In this document: piece by piece, positions 33,777 through 43,051 of the stretch
Layout of the letters: the number at the start of each line of letters is the position of its first letter
Numbering within the stretch: position 1 is the stretch's first letter
From: Bacillota bacterium
Lineage (GTDB): Bacteria > Bacillota > UBA4882 > UBA8346
Direction: 5' to 3'
NCBI GenBank assembly: GCA_023410535.1
Contig: JAEYPR010000034.1
Coordinates: forward strand, 1-60,139
Length of the DNA: 60,139 bases
The notes under the pieces: generated by a model
What the model saw: only the letters and a program-made list of their open reading frames with translations
Database searches by the model: none
Told to the model about the DNA's origin: nothing
Program-made: the position numbers and the translations under genes

Positions 33777-35759
33777 ATGTTGATAGACGAGTGGATAAAA
33801 TATCTGATAAGTATCACAGGATTACTATATCTAACGGCAGTTATCGGTGCACTTGGCGGAAAAGCCAAGGGGCACCGTTTTTATTTTTGGAGCAACTTAT
33901 GTTCCTTAGCGGCAGCAATTTGCTTGATCGTCGCCGTTTGCCTGGTGATCTTTGGAAATGCGCGGTTTCATTGGCTGATTGACGGCCCGATCGGGTGGAT
34001 GCGTTTTGTATTGCAATTGGATGCGGTTTCAGGATATTTCTTGTTGATTTTCGGAATTCTGGCGGCGATTGTTTCAATCTATTCTATGGGCTATCATCAT
34101 ATCAACCGGGCTGTCGCCGTTTTTCAACCGTTGTTTTTGGGTTCGCTGACCGGTTTGTTATGCGCGTATGATGTTGTTTCGTTTTTATTGTTTTGGGAAT
34201 TGATGAGTATTACATCCTATTTTTTGATTGTCGCCGGCGGCGGTTCCGAAGCGAAACGGTCGGGATTTATTTATCTGATTATGACGCAGTTGGGAACGGC
34301 CTTTGTTTTTGTCGCCACGTTGGGATTGGCGGCGGCCAGCGGCACTGTGTTATTCACCGGGATCAGCGCCAAAGGAATTGACAGCGTCTCCAGCGCGTTG
34401 TTGTTGATTGCGTTGGTGATCGGGTTTGGTACCAAAGCGGGAGTTGTCCCGCTACATATCTGGTTGCCGCGAGCCCACCCGGCGGCTCCGGCGCCGGTCT
34501 CGGCGCTGATGTCCGGCTTTATGATTAAAGCGGCGGTTTATGGGTTGATTCGTTACGCAAGTTTTTTCCAAGTTGACTGGTGGTTTGGCACGTTGCTGTT
34601 TGTTTTCGGATTGGTGACCGCGTTGTTGGGAATTTTATACGCCTTTATGGAATCGGATTATAAACGGCTGTTAGCCTATTGCAGTATTGAGAATATCGGT
34701 ATCCTCTTTGTCCTTGCCGGCGCCTATTATTGGGGACGAGCCGCGCAGAGTTCAGTGTTGACCGGATTATGTTTTGCCGCGTTATTGTTTCATGTTGCCA
34801 ATCACGCTTTGTTCAAAGGGTTGTTGTTTATGTCGGCCGGCGCGGTGTTGCAAGGCAGCGGCACGGTAGCCATCGAGCAGTTGGGCGGGTTGATTAAAAA
34901 AATGCCCCAGACCGCTTTTTTTACCTTAATCGGCTGTATGGCCGGAGCCGGACTCCCCTTAACCGGTGGATTTATCAGTGAATGGCTAATTTTGCAGACG
35001 TTATTTACGACTGGAATCACGATGGAATCGGCTTGGTTAAAGATTTTGGTCTTTTTCGGGATCGCCGTGATTGCTCTGGCCGCCGGATTGGCCGGCGCCA
35101 CGTTTGTAAAATTGTTTGGCGTTGGGTTTCTGGCGTTGCCCCGTTCGCTTCATAGCAAAAACGCCCAAGAGGTAGGTCCGGTAATGCGCTGGGCAATGGG
35201 ACTGGCTGCCGTCGGCTGTTTGGGCTTGGGATTACTCCCTTGGTTGGGAGTTCAAGCGTTTCTGCCGGGAATTGATGCGAAGGATCTCCTGACTTCTCAA
35301 CCGGCGTTTGGGATGGGTTTATTACAACATTCCAATACCCCGTTATTGGTTTGGGTAACGATTGGGGTGATCACGGCAATTCCGTGGTTGTTACTCCGCA
35401 AACGCTTGACTACGCGGGTCGGGACCACCTGGAACTGTGGTGTGGCTTTGCGGCCGGCGATGGAATATAGCGGCGCCTCATTCGCCAAAATGGGGCGGCG
35501 GGTGTTCGGCTTTTTCCTTCAACCGAAGCGGCGTCTGACGCGACCGCAGATGAAACATCCGTTGTTTCCGGGACCGTTGGAGTATCAAAGCGATTTGCCG
35601 GGCCATTTTGAGGAGCGGATTTACCAGCCGGGTCAGAAACTTTTGTTGAAGATATCGGCAAAGGTCCGGAAGTTGCAAACGGGAAGCATCAAGTTGTACT
35701 TGGGGTATATCCTGGCAGTGCTGCTGCTGCTGCTCGTCTATCTCCGCTGGAGTTTTTAA
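33777..35759 (+). CDS. hyfB: Hydrogenase-4-type membrane subunit B (NuoL/MrpA-like antiporter)
   Basis: The 660-residue integral membrane subunit of a group 4 [NiFe]-hydrogenase probably carries ion translocation. It has about 14-16 membrane spans and the antiporter core: LLFWELMSITSYFLIV (about 136-151) with the conserved Glu, GFGTKAGVVPLHIWLPRAHPAAPAPVSALMSG (a run of over 20 residues, at about 221-252) with the key lysine and histidines, and KRLLAYCSIENIG. The C-terminal about 90 residues are hydrophilic and end with another span. ATG 33777 follows GAGGGA. It is the first gene of a six-gene unit. Confidence 0.92.
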   Translation: MLIDEWIKYLISITGLLYLTAVIGALGGKAKGHRFYFWSNLCSLAAAICLIVAVCLVIFGNARFHWLIDGPIGWMRFVLQLDAVSGYFLLIFGILAAIVSIYSMGYHHINRAVAVFQPLFLGSLTGLLCAYDVVSFLLFWELMSITSYFLIVAGGGSEAKRSGFIYLIMTQLGTAFVFVATLGLAAASGTVLFTGISAKGIDSVSSALLLIALVIGFGTKAGVVPLHIWLPRAHPAAPAPVSALMSGFMIKAAVYGLIRYASFFQVDWWFGTLLFVFGLVTALLGILYAFMESDYKRLLAYCSIENIGILFVLAGAYYWGRAAQSSVLTGLCFAALLFHVANHALFKGLLFMSAGAVLQGSGTVAIEQLGGLIKKMPQTAFFTLIGCMAGAGLPLTGGFISEWLILQTLFTTGITMESAWLKILVFFGIAVIALAAGLAGATFVKLFGVGFLALPRSLHSKNAQEVGPVMRWAMGLAAVGCLGLGLLPWLGVQAFLPGIDAKDLLTSQPAFGMGLLQHSNTPLLVWVTIGVITAIPWLLLRKRLTTRVGTTWNCGVALRPAMEYSGASFAKMGRRVFGFFLQPKRRLTRPQMKHPLFPGPLEYQSDLPGHFEERIYQPGQKLLLKISAKVRKLQTGSIKLYLGYILAVLLLLLVYLRWSF

Positions 35760-35784
35760 TTAACCACAAATATGGAGTAATATA

Positions 35785-36708
35785 ATGTTGGATTTCATCT
35801 TCAAAAACAGTTTGCAATGGCTATTTGGCTTATTGTTGGCCCCGGTGTTGGCGGGGTTGGTAAAAAAGTGCAAGGCGCGGCTGCAACACCGGCAAGGCCC
35901 GGGATTGTTGCAACCGGGCTATGATTTGGGGAAACTGTTTCGGAAGCGTATGGTGCTTTCGGAGACTACGTCGTGGATCTTTCGGGTGCCGCCGTTTTTG
36001 GAGTTTGGGATCGCGCTCTTTTTGTTGTTAGTCACGCCGGGGCCGTTGCAAATGTTGCGGCTACCGTTCGAGGTGGACTTGATTGCCATCTTGTATTTGA
36101 TGGCGTTGGGCCGCTTTTTTACGGCCTTGGCCGGATTGGATGCGGGTAGCGCGTTCGGAGGCATGGGCAGTAGCCGGGAAGTGACGATTGCGGCTATGAT
36201 TGAACCGGGTTTGGTATTGGTACTTTTCCTGGTGGGCAGCAAAGCGGGGACATTGCAACTCGACCGGATGGTCCAATGGGTGGTAGCCAATGAAGGTTGG
36301 GTTTTCTCTCCGGCACACCTGCTGGCGGCAGTGGCTTTCTTTATTTTACTGGTCGCCGAGACCGGACGGATCCCGGTGGACAATCCCGATACCCATCTGG
36401 AACTGACGATGATCCATGAAGGAATGATCCTCGAATATTCCGGCCCTTATCTGGCGTTGATCAGTTGGGCGGCAATGATCCGGCAATATTTGTTCTTCAG
36501 TATCTTTTTGAATATTTTTGCCCCGGCGTTGCCAGGTTTGAGTTGGGTGGGAAACGCCGTGTTCTTCGCAGTTAAATTGGCCGGTTTGGGCTGTTTGGTC
36601 GCTTTGGTCGAGACGTTATTGGCCAAGATGCGATTGTTGAAAGTGCCCCGGTTGCTCTGGGCGGCAAGCGGCTTTGCCATCATGGCGTTGTTAACGGTTG
36701 TTTTTTAA
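35785..36708 (+). CDS. hyfC: Hydrogenase membrane subunit C (NuoH-like)
   Basis: The 307-residue subunit has about 8 membrane spans and is related to complex I NuoH, which links the hydrophilic arm to the membrane arm. Family markers are RQGPGLLQPGYDLGKLFRK (about 38-56), GSSREVTIAAMIEPGLVLV, and RIPVDNPDTHLELTMIHEGMILEYSGP (about 192-218) with several conserved acidic residues. It follows hyfB by 25 bp. Confidence 0.94.
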   Translation: MLDFIFKNSLQWLFGLLLAPVLAGLVKKCKARLQHRQGPGLLQPGYDLGKLFRKRMVLSETTSWIFRVPPFLEFGIALFLLLVTPGPLQMLRLPFEVDLIAILYLMALGRFFTALAGLDAGSAFGGMGSSREVTIAAMIEPGLVLVLFLVGSKAGTLQLDRMVQWVVANEGWVFSPAHLLAAVAFFILLVAETGRIPVDNPDTHLELTMIHEGMILEYSGPYLALISWAAMIRQYLFFSIFLNIFAPALPGLSWVGNAVFFAVKLAGLGCLVALVETLLAKMRLLKVPRLLWAASGFAIMALLTVVF

Positions 36709-36768
36709 GTTTGGGTGACCGAGAGAACAAAGGCTGCGAAGCATCCCGTTAATTGTAGGAGGAGACGG

Positions 36769-37449
36769 ATGGACCATTATACACTGCATAACTTTAGTAA
36801 TACGGCTATTCCCGGCTGGAATCTGTTATTGGTGGCGACGATGTTCACCACCGTCCTAATCTGTCTGGCCAAGAAATACCGGAATATGACGTTTTTCCTT
36901 TGTCTGCAAGCCTTTTGCCTTTCGGGGCTGACGTTGGCCATTGCCCGGGAGAGTCATGAATCCCACTTGGTCTTGGGCGCGCTTGCCAACCTGTTAATCA
37001 AAGGAGTGCTCATTCCGGGACTGCTCTTCCGGTCATTACGCAAAGCCCGGTTGGAGCGGAAGAAAGAGGAGCACTTCTCGGAGATTCAAGCCGGGGTGTG
37101 GGTGGGAGCCATCGTGATGCTGGCGGCCTTTATCAGTCCGCCGTTGTTGGATTACTCGCCGATGATCTCCGGCCGGACCTTGCAGTGCGGGATCGCCGGG
37201 GTATTTTTGGGGTTGTGGATGATGGTCTTCCGGAATTACCTTTACTCCCAGGTGATTGGATTGCTGCTGATGGAGAACAGTCTCTATCTGACTGCGCTCA
37301 CCCTTACCTCCGGGATGCCGTTAATCGTGGAGTTGGGAATTATGTTCGACCTCTTCGTGGCGATTGTGGTCATTGGGGTGTTGCTCGAACGGGTGCGGCG
37401 CCATTTTGCGACCATGGAAATTGAACAATTGAAACAGTTGCGAGGTTAG
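36769..37449 (+). CDS. hyfE: Hydrogenase membrane subunit E (NuoK-like)
   Basis: The 226-residue protein has six to seven hydrophobic segments. Spans near residues 16-75 and the C-terminal region LIVELGIMFDLFVAIVVIGVLLERV are typical of HyfE/HyE-type subunits, whose second half resembles NuoK, with a conserved glutamate in a membrane span. ATG 36769 follows TAGGAGGAG. Its presence distinguishes this cluster from Hyc-type formate hydrogenlyase, which lacks an E membrane subunit. Confidence 0.88.
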   Translation: MDHYTLHNFSNTAIPGWNLLLVATMFTTVLICLAKKYRNMTFFLCLQAFCLSGLTLAIARESHESHLVLGALANLLIKGVLIPGLLFRSLRKARLERKKEEHFSEIQAGVWVGAIVMLAAFISPPLLDYSPMISGRTLQCGIAGVFLGLWMMVFRNYLYSQVIGLLLMENSLYLTALTLTSGMPLIVELGIMFDLFVAIVVIGVLLERVRRHFATMEIEQLKQLRG

Positions 37450-37453
37450 TCCG

Positions 37454-38914
37454 ATGACTTTATGGTTATTCATTCTGATACCAACGATCCTGGCTTTGGC
37501 GTCATTGCTCCGCCGGCGGTGGCTGTTGCATTTGACGGCAATCGTTCAGTTCGGTTTGGCGGTTTATGCCTTCCGCGCCGCGCAGTTGGTAGTGGAATAT
37601 CAGACAGTTGACAACCTTTATTTTTATTTGGACAGTCTAAGCGCGGTTTTCCTATTGGTGATCGCGGTCGTGGCGGCTTTGGTCAGCCTCTATGGCATCT
37701 TCTATTTCCGGCAGGAAGTGGAGTACGCCAAGCTGAGGCCGGGCCGGATCGCCGAGTACCTGTTCTGGTATAATCTGTTGATTGCCGCATTGTATTTGGT
37801 AACGCTCACTCCAAACTTAGGGATCGTCTGGGTGGCGATTGAAGCCACTACGGTGACATCGGTTTTGCTGGTTGGATTCGACCGGACCAAGGTTTCCACG
37901 GAAGCCGCTTGGAAGTATCTGCTCATCTGTTCGGTGGGAATTGTCTTTGCCTTAATGGGGATTATGATTTTGCACTTCGGGGCCTTGCCGGTGATGGGCA
38001 ATGGCCGCGAGGCGTTGGATTGGCATAAGTTGACGGCGCTGGCGCCGCGGTTGAATCCGGAGTTGTTAAAGCTGGCGTTGATCTTTATCCTGATTGGTTT
38101 TGGCACCAAAGTCGGTTTTGCGCCGATGCATACCTGGTTGCCCGATGCCTACAGCCAAGCCCCGATACCGGTCAGCATCTTGTCGGGAGTTTTGTCCAGC
38201 TGCGCTTTGTATGGCGTGCTGCGCGTGGCGATTATTGTCCGGGGGTGCGTCGGAGCGGGATTTGTCGATCAGTTCTTTACCTTCTTTGGGTTGGCTTCGG
38301 TTGCGGTGGCGATTCCGTTTATCCTGATTCAACATGATTTAAAACGGTTGATGGGTTATTCCAGCATTGAAAATATGGGCGTGATCGCTTTTGGGTTGGG
38401 GATCGGCGGGAAGTGGGCGGTCATCGGCAGTTTGCTACAAGTGGTCAATCACGCGGTAGCCAAAGCCGGACTGTTTATGGCAGCCGGTCAAGTGGTCAAA
38501 CGTTTCCGAAGCAAACGTTTGCACCGGATGCGCGGGTTAATGCGGATCAGTCCGGGTTTGGGAACGGTTTTCTGCGCCGGATTGCTGGCGATCTTCGGTT
38601 TTCCGCCGTTTGCCATTTTTTTTAGCAAAGCGACCATTTTATACGCGAGTTTACAGCGGGGACGTTATTTTGAAACTTTGTTGTTCCTGCTGATGCTGAT
38701 GGCGGCGTTTCTGGGATTGTTCTATTATTTTAGCAAGGTGATGTTCGGTTCGGCCCCGACTAAGTTGGATTTGGTTAAAGGGCGGGAGGATCCCAGGGTG
38801 TTGTTGATTATCAGCATACCATTGGTTATGCTGGCGTTGTTCGGGTTTTACCAGCCCCACGCCTGGCGGCAGTTATTGCTGGAAGCGGCGCGGATTGTCG
38901 GGGGAGCGCAATGA
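37454..38914 (+). CDS. hyfF: Hydrogenase membrane subunit F (second NuoL/N-like antiporter)
   Basis: The 486-residue membrane protein has about 14 spans and a second antiporter core: WVAIEATTVTSVLLVGF (about 132-148) with the conserved Glu, GFGTKVGFAPMHTWLPDAYSQAP (about 215-237) with Lys and His, and KRLMGYSSIENMGVIAFG. Two antiporter-like subunits (HyfB and HyfF) imply at least two potential ion paths. It starts four bases after hyfE stops and overlaps hyfG. Confidence 0.92.
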   Translation: MTLWLFILIPTILALASLLRRRWLLHLTAIVQFGLAVYAFRAAQLVVEYQTVDNLYFYLDSLSAVFLLVIAVVAALVSLYGIFYFRQEVEYAKLRPGRIAEYLFWYNLLIAALYLVTLTPNLGIVWVAIEATTVTSVLLVGFDRTKVSTEAAWKYLLICSVGIVFALMGIMILHFGALPVMGNGREALDWHKLTALAPRLNPELLKLALIFILIGFGTKVGFAPMHTWLPDAYSQAPIPVSILSGVLSSCALYGVLRVAIIVRGCVGAGFVDQFFTFFGLASVAVAIPFILIQHDLKRLMGYSSIENMGVIAFGLGIGGKWAVIGSLLQVVNHAVAKAGLFMAAGQVVKRFRSKRLHRMRGLMRISPGLGTVFCAGLLAIFGFPPFAIFFSKATILYASLQRGRYFETLLFLLMLMAAFLGLFYYFSKVMFGSAPTKLDLVKGREDPRVLLIISIPLVMLALFGFYQPHAWRQLLLEAARIVGGAQ

Positions 38915-40485
38915 TGAATAGCAAACAATTTAGCGAATTGGCCCAAACGATGAGTTGGATCGGGGGCATGGTTCGCGTCAATGAGTACCGTTACCGGGTG
39001 GATCGCGAACGGTTGCCGGAGTTAGCGCACCGCCTGAACGGTCAGGCGATACTGTTGGCGATGTTTGCGGCCGATCACCGGTTTGCGGGTGAGGGTTATC
39101 GGGTATATTTAGTGTTCGGGTTGGACGCGGGAGAATTGCTGACGATTGTGAGCGGAATTCCGGCCAATTCGTTAGTCTATCCCAGTATCACGCCACACTT
39201 GCCCGCCGCTCATTGGTATGAGCGGGAGATTGCCGATATGTTCGGAATTCAAGTGTTAGGCCATCCCGACCCGCGCCGGTTGGTGTTGCACCGGGGCTGG
39301 CCGATCGGCTACCACCCCATGCGGAAGGATTTTCAAGCGCCCCAGTTTGACGCCGGGGTGGCGCTGGAAGGAAACTTCCCGTATCAACAGGTCCTTGGGG
39401 AAGGGGTCAGCCAAGTCCCGGTTGGCCCGATTCACGCCGGGATTATCGAACCGGGGCATTTCCGTTTTCACGTGGTCGGGGAGAGCGTCTTGGAGTTGGA
39501 CGCGCGTCTCTTTTACACCCATCGCGGCATTGAGAAAATGGCGGAAGGCCGGACCTGGCAAGAACTTTTACCGCTGACCGAACGGATCTGCGGGGTCTGT
39601 ACCGTGTCCCATTCTTACGCGTATGCTTTGGCTTTGGAGAAATTGGCCGGTGTGACCGTGACCCAGCGCGCTAATTATCTACGGCTGATCTATGCGGAGT
39701 TGGAGCGGATTTACAATCATTTAAACGACATCAGCGCGATCTGCGCCGGAGTAGGCTTGGCGTTGGGGACCCAACGCGGAGCGGAATTGAAAGAGGCGGC
39801 GCTGGTTTTGAATCGCCGTTTGACCGGCCACCGTTATTTGCGCGGTAGTATTGTTCCCGGCGGCGTCGGTTGCGATCTCGATCCTACGGCCCAAATCGAG
39901 TTGGAAGCGTTTACGCAACAGATTGCGGTTGCAGTGAGTGTTTTATGGGACTCGGTCTCGGGCAGCGACGCCTTTTTAGACCGGATGCAGACCACCGGCA
40001 TTTTGACTCCGGAAAATGCCGAGGCGTTGGGTGCGGTCGGTCCGGCGGCGCGGGCGAGCGGACTCAAGCGCGATACCCGGGTCGATTTTTCGTATGGGGC
40101 GTACCGTAATTTAAAACCGGCGGTTGCGACGGAACAGGCTGGCGACGTGTATGCCCGGTTTGCGATCCGATTCGCAGAGATTCAGAACAGTTTGGAATTG
40201 ATCCGGGAGGCGTTGGCGCAGTTGCCTGAGGGGGAGTTGGGTTCGGTGCTGCCGCCGGAGTTGCCGGCCAATCAGGAAGCCTTTGGCGTGGTGGAATCGG
40301 CGCGGGGGTCGGATTTGCATTGGGTGGCTACGGATGGGCAGGGTCGGATTGGCCGGTATGTGGTGCGGTCGGCGTCGTATCCCAATTGGCCGGCGTTGGT
40401 GACGGCGGTGCCGGGAAATATCATTCCGGATTTTCCGTTAATCAATAAGAGTTTCGAACTGTGTTATGCGTGTTTGGATAGGTAA
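38911..40485 (+). CDS. hyfG: [NiFe]-hydrogenase group 4 large subunit fused to NuoC-like domain
   Basis: The 524-residue catalytic subunit has an N-terminal NuoC/30-kDa domain (about 1-145, with HWYEREIADMFGIQV and PMRKDF) fused to the large-subunit domain. Both nickel-binding motifs are intact: RICGVCTVSH (C227, C230) and C518-YA-C521 near the end. The protein stops at C521-L-D-R524, so there is no C-terminal extension for a maturation protease to remove, as in Ech or CooH but unlike HycE. The ATG 38911 start overlaps hyfF. Four intact cysteines argue for true hydrogenase rather than NDH-like function. Confidence 0.94.
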   Translation: MMNSKQFSELAQTMSWIGGMVRVNEYRYRVDRERLPELAHRLNGQAILLAMFAADHRFAGEGYRVYLVFGLDAGELLTIVSGIPANSLVYPSITPHLPAAHWYEREIADMFGIQVLGHPDPRRLVLHRGWPIGYHPMRKDFQAPQFDAGVALEGNFPYQQVLGEGVSQVPVGPIHAGIIEPGHFRFHVVGESVLELDARLFYTHRGIEKMAEGRTWQELLPLTERICGVCTVSHSYAYALALEKLAGVTVTQRANYLRLIYAELERIYNHLNDISAICAGVGLALGTQRGAELKEAALVLNRRLTGHRYLRGSIVPGGVGCDLDPTAQIELEAFTQQIAVAVSVLWDSVSGSDAFLDRMQTTGILTPENAEALGAVGPAARASGLKRDTRVDFSYGAYRNLKPAVATEQAGDVYARFAIRFAEIQNSLELIREALAQLPEGELGSVLPPELPANQEAFGVVESARGSDLHWVATDGQGRIGRYVVRSASYPNWPALVTAVPGNIIPDFPLINKSFELCYACLDR

Positions 40486-40519
40486 TTCAAGTAGACCAAC
40501 CAATTTGGCAAGGTGTCCC

Positions 40520-40544
40520 CCGGCGCGCTGGGGTGTGGCGCCGG
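40520..40544 (+). other. Hairpin between hyfG and hyfI
   Basis: CCGGCGC (40520-40526) and GCGCCGG (40538-40544) can pair in the 135-bp gap. There is no T-tract, so it is more likely an mRNA stability or processing element than a terminator. Confidence 0.4.
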
Positions 40545-40620
40545 ACTACATACTTTTTACTGTACTAGTTCTGCTGTTGAATTTGGTAGCGTAAACCACA
40601 ATTCTTTAGAAGGGGAAACC

Positions 40621-41094
40621 ATGATCAAGTTATTATTGCAAAATCTGTTGCGGCGGACGGCGTGCCGGGAGGTTGGGGAGGCCCGGGGGCGGCGGTCGAT
40701 TCAGATCCGGCATTTGGATTGCGGGTCTTGTAATGGTTGTGATTTCGAGTTGGCGTCGTTGTTGAACCCGGTCTACGATCTGCAGCGGTTTGGGTTGGAC
40801 TTTGTAGCGTCGCCGCGTCACGCCGATGTATTGGCCGTGACGGGCGTGGTGACGCGTAATCTGGCAGAGGCGGCCCGGGCGACGTATGACGCGGCGCCGG
40901 AACCGAAACTGGTGGTGGCGGTAGGGGACTGCGCTTGCGACGGCGGAGTCTTCAAAGAAGGGTATGCGGTGGTAGGCGCGCCGGAAGAGATCCTGCCGGT
41001 GGATCTGAAGATTCCCGGCTGCCCTCCGGATCCGGAGACAATCCTAAAAGCGTTATTAGCGCTGAATCCGGAGTCGATTGTGGAGAAACAATAA
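40621..41094 (+). CDS. hyfI: [NiFe]-hydrogenase group 4 small subunit (NuoB-like)
   Basis: The 157-residue electron-transfer subunit binds the proximal [4Fe-4S] cluster next to the NiFe site. Candidate ligands are C37 and C40 in CGSCNGC, C104 in VGDCACDGG and C134 in PGCPPDP. ATG 40621 follows AGAAGGGG. It ends the cluster; a terminator follows at 41127. No 8-iron ferredoxin subunit (HyfH/HycF type) or hydrogenase maturation gene is in the window, so the electron donor site is unresolved. Confidence 0.93.
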   Translation: MIKLLLQNLLRRTACREVGEARGRRSIQIRHLDCGSCNGCDFELASLLNPVYDLQRFGLDFVASPRHADVLAVTGVVTRNLAEAARATYDAAPEPKLVVAVGDCACDGGVFKEGYAVVGAPEEILPVDLKIPGCPPDPETILKALLALNPESIVEKQ

Positions 41095-41126
41095 AATATC
41101 CTGCGGAAATGATTGCGATGAAAGGG

Positions 41127-41156
41127 AAAGCCAGCATAGTTGCTGGCTTATTTTTG
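41127..41156 (+). terminator. Terminator after the hydrogenase cluster
   Basis: AGCCAGCA (41129-41136) pairs with TGCTGGCT (41141-41148) across TAGT, followed by TATTTTTG. Confidence 0.88.
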
Positions 41157-41183
41157 TATGATATGGTAACAAAAGAACTGTTT

Positions 41184-41567
41184 TTATAATGCGGTGTCCG
41201 ACAGGTTCGAAGCAACGGATTCGCCCGGGGAACCCGTTTGATAATTCTTTATGTACTCAATTCCCCATTGGCACATGGAGTGTAAGAGCGGTATGATGCT
41301 TTTGCCGGCGGGAGTGAGGGAATATTCCACTTTGGGCGGGACTTGGGTGAAGATATGACGGTAGATCAGGCCGTCTTCCTCCAGCTCCCGGAGTTGCTGG
41401 GTCAGCATCTTTTGAGTTACCTGCGGCAAACTTTTGCGGAGTTCGCTGAAACGGAGGGTTTCATTGCCCAAACGCCAAAGAATCAGGGATTTCCATTTCC
41501 CGCCGATCAGGGCTAGGGTCAATTCCATCGAACATTGATAATGGGTGCCTTTAAACTCGATATTCAC
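41184..41567 (-). CDS. HxlR-family transcriptional regulator
   Basis: The 127-residue winged-helix regulator of the HxlR/YodB group has the family start CSMELTLALIGGKWKSLILWRL (spanning about 11-32), RFSELRKSLPQVTQKMLTQQL and the wing RHIFTQVPPKVEYSLTPAG. The cysteine just before the first helix matches the redox- or quinone-sensing cysteine of YodB/HxlR proteins. GTG 41567 is chosen because AAAGGAG lies nine bases upstream on the minus strand. It is divergent from a run of flavin-dependent redox genes that it probably controls. Confidence 0.92.
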   Translation of the reverse strand: MNIEFKGTHYQCSMELTLALIGGKWKSLILWRLGNETLRFSELRKSLPQVTQKMLTQQLRELEEDGLIYRHIFTQVPPKVEYSLTPAGKSIIPLLHSMCQWGIEYIKNYQTGSPGESVASNLSDTAL

Positions 41568-41611
41568 AATGAACGCTCCTTTAAAAACGTCTTTACGTCG
41601 TATGGTTTCCA

Positions 41612-41646
41612 TTTGGGTACTATGGTACGAAAAAGTGGGTACTTGA
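41612..41646. promoter_or_regulatory. Divergent operator region between the HxlR gene and the redox operon
   Basis: Two direct copies of GGGTACT occur, and the first forms the palindrome GTACTATGGTAC. TAC...GTA palindromes of this type are bound by YodB/HxlR-class regulators. Position between the divergent genes supports an operator role. Confidence 0.55.
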
Positions 41647-41716
41647 ATTGTTGGGCTATAGTATCTATGATTATATCAGATTGGGGAAAGTTTTTAAACC
41701 GGTAGGAGGGGTTCAT

Positions 41717-42298
41717 TTGAAAGTAGTCGCCTTTAACGGCAGCCCGCGGGCGAACGGCAACACGGCCCAAAGCCTAAAAATTGTTTTGGCCGAGTTGGAA
41801 CGGGAAGGGATCGAAACCGAACTGGTCCAATTGGGCGGGCGCAAGTTCTACGGTTGTCTGGCCTGCGGCAAATGTTGGGAGAAGCAAGACAACACCTGTG
41901 CCCGGCAGGATGACGAGATGAACGTCATGATTCAAAAAATGATCACTGCCGATGGCGTCCTGATTGGGTCGCCAACATACTTTAGCAATGTATCCACCGA
42001 AGTCAAGGCGTTAATTGACCGTTGCGGTTTCGTCAACAAAGCCAACGACGGGAATATCCTGCGCGGGAAAGTCGGCGCGGCGGTGGTCACGGTCCGGCGG
42101 GCCGGGTCTAACTTCACCTATGCGGCGATCAACTTTTTCTTCGGCATCGCGGAGATGGTGATTCCCGGTTCAAGTTATTGGAACATGACGTTGGCGTTGG
42201 AACCGGGAGAGGTTCAAAAGGACGCTGAAGGAATCGAAACCTTTCAAACCTTAGGCCGGAACATGGCCGGACTCTTAAAAAAGCTGCGTCAGGAGTGA
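41717..42298 (+). CDS. Flavodoxin-like NADPH-dependent FMN reductase
   Basis: The 193-residue flavodoxin-fold protein has the FMN phosphate loop FNGSPRANGNTAQ (about 6-18), the CLACGKCW motif (about 50-57) typical of the iron-sulfur flavoprotein-like/NADPH FMN reductase group, and SPTYFSNVSTEVKALIDRCG lining the flavin. TTG 41717 lies behind AGGAGGGG at 41704-41711. It is the first gene of the operon divergent from HxlR, so induction by quinones, thiol-reactive compounds or oxidants is likely. Confidence 0.87.
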   Translation: MKVVAFNGSPRANGNTAQSLKIVLAELEREGIETELVQLGGRKFYGCLACGKCWEKQDNTCARQDDEMNVMIQKMITADGVLIGSPTYFSNVSTEVKALIDRCGFVNKANDGNILRGKVGAAVVTVRRAGSNFTYAAINFFFGIAEMVIPGSSYWNMTLALEPGEVQKDAEGIETFQTLGRNMAGLLKKLRQE

Positions 42299-42303
42299 TT
42301 ATT

Positions 42304-42960
42304 TTGGGGAAACAGATAATTGCCGTCAATGGCAGCCCACGCAAACAATGGAACACCGGGACGCTGCTGCAGAAGGCGCTGGAGGGCGCGGCGGCTCAGG
42401 GGGCGGAAACCGAACTGATTCATCTTTACGATTTGAATTTTAAAGGCTGTACCAGTTGTTTCGCATGTAAGCGCAAAGGCGGCAAAAGTTATGGGCGGTG
42501 TGCGATGCGGGATGAGCTGACGCCGGTGCTGAGCCGGATTGCCGATGCCGACGGACTACTGCTGGGTTCGCCGATTTATTTTTTCGGGTTGACCGGAATG
42601 ATGCGGTTGTTCCTGGAACGGCTGTTGTTTCAGCATGCCGTCTATGAGCTGCCGTCACGGTCGTTATTTACCAAGCGGATGGGGGTCGGAATGATTTACA
42701 CTATGAATATCAGCCAGGAACAGGTCGACGCCAGGCAATTTTCCGAACATCTGAAACCGGTGGAGCAAGCGCTCGGGTCGCTGGTCGGCGCTGTCCAGAC
42801 GTTGTACGCAACCGATACCTATCAGTTTGACGACTATTCGTTATATGCGGCGGAACGGTTCGACCCGGACCAGAAAGCCCAACGCCGGACTGAAGTATTT
42901 CCCCAGGACTGTGAGGCGGCGTTCCGTTTGGGAGCCGGTGTAGTAACAGCGGAAAGTTAA
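42304..42960 (+). CDS. Second flavodoxin-like FMN reductase
   Basis: The 218-residue paralogue of the preceding gene has VNGSPRKQWNTGTLLQKAL (about 7-25), a CTSCFACKRKGGK cysteine motif and GSPIYFFGLTGMMRLFLERL. TTG 42304 is eight bases after AGGAG at 42291-42295; a GTG at 42295 overlaps both that site and the upstream stop. Tandem genes suggest two reductases of different substrate range under one regulator. Confidence 0.85.
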   Translation: MGKQIIAVNGSPRKQWNTGTLLQKALEGAAAQGAETELIHLYDLNFKGCTSCFACKRKGGKSYGRCAMRDELTPVLSRIADADGLLLGSPIYFFGLTGMMRLFLERLLFQHAVYELPSRSLFTKRMGVGMIYTMNISQEQVDARQFSEHLKPVEQALGSLVGAVQTLYATDTYQFDDYSLYAAERFDPDQKAQRRTEVFPQDCEAAFRLGAGVVTAES

Positions 42961-43051
42961 TTGTACCCCAGAGACCGGAATGGTTAAGGCAAATGCCAAA
43001 ACTGTTGTGGCAAAGGGATGTTTCGAGTGAATTAGTTCTGAAAGGAGCGCA

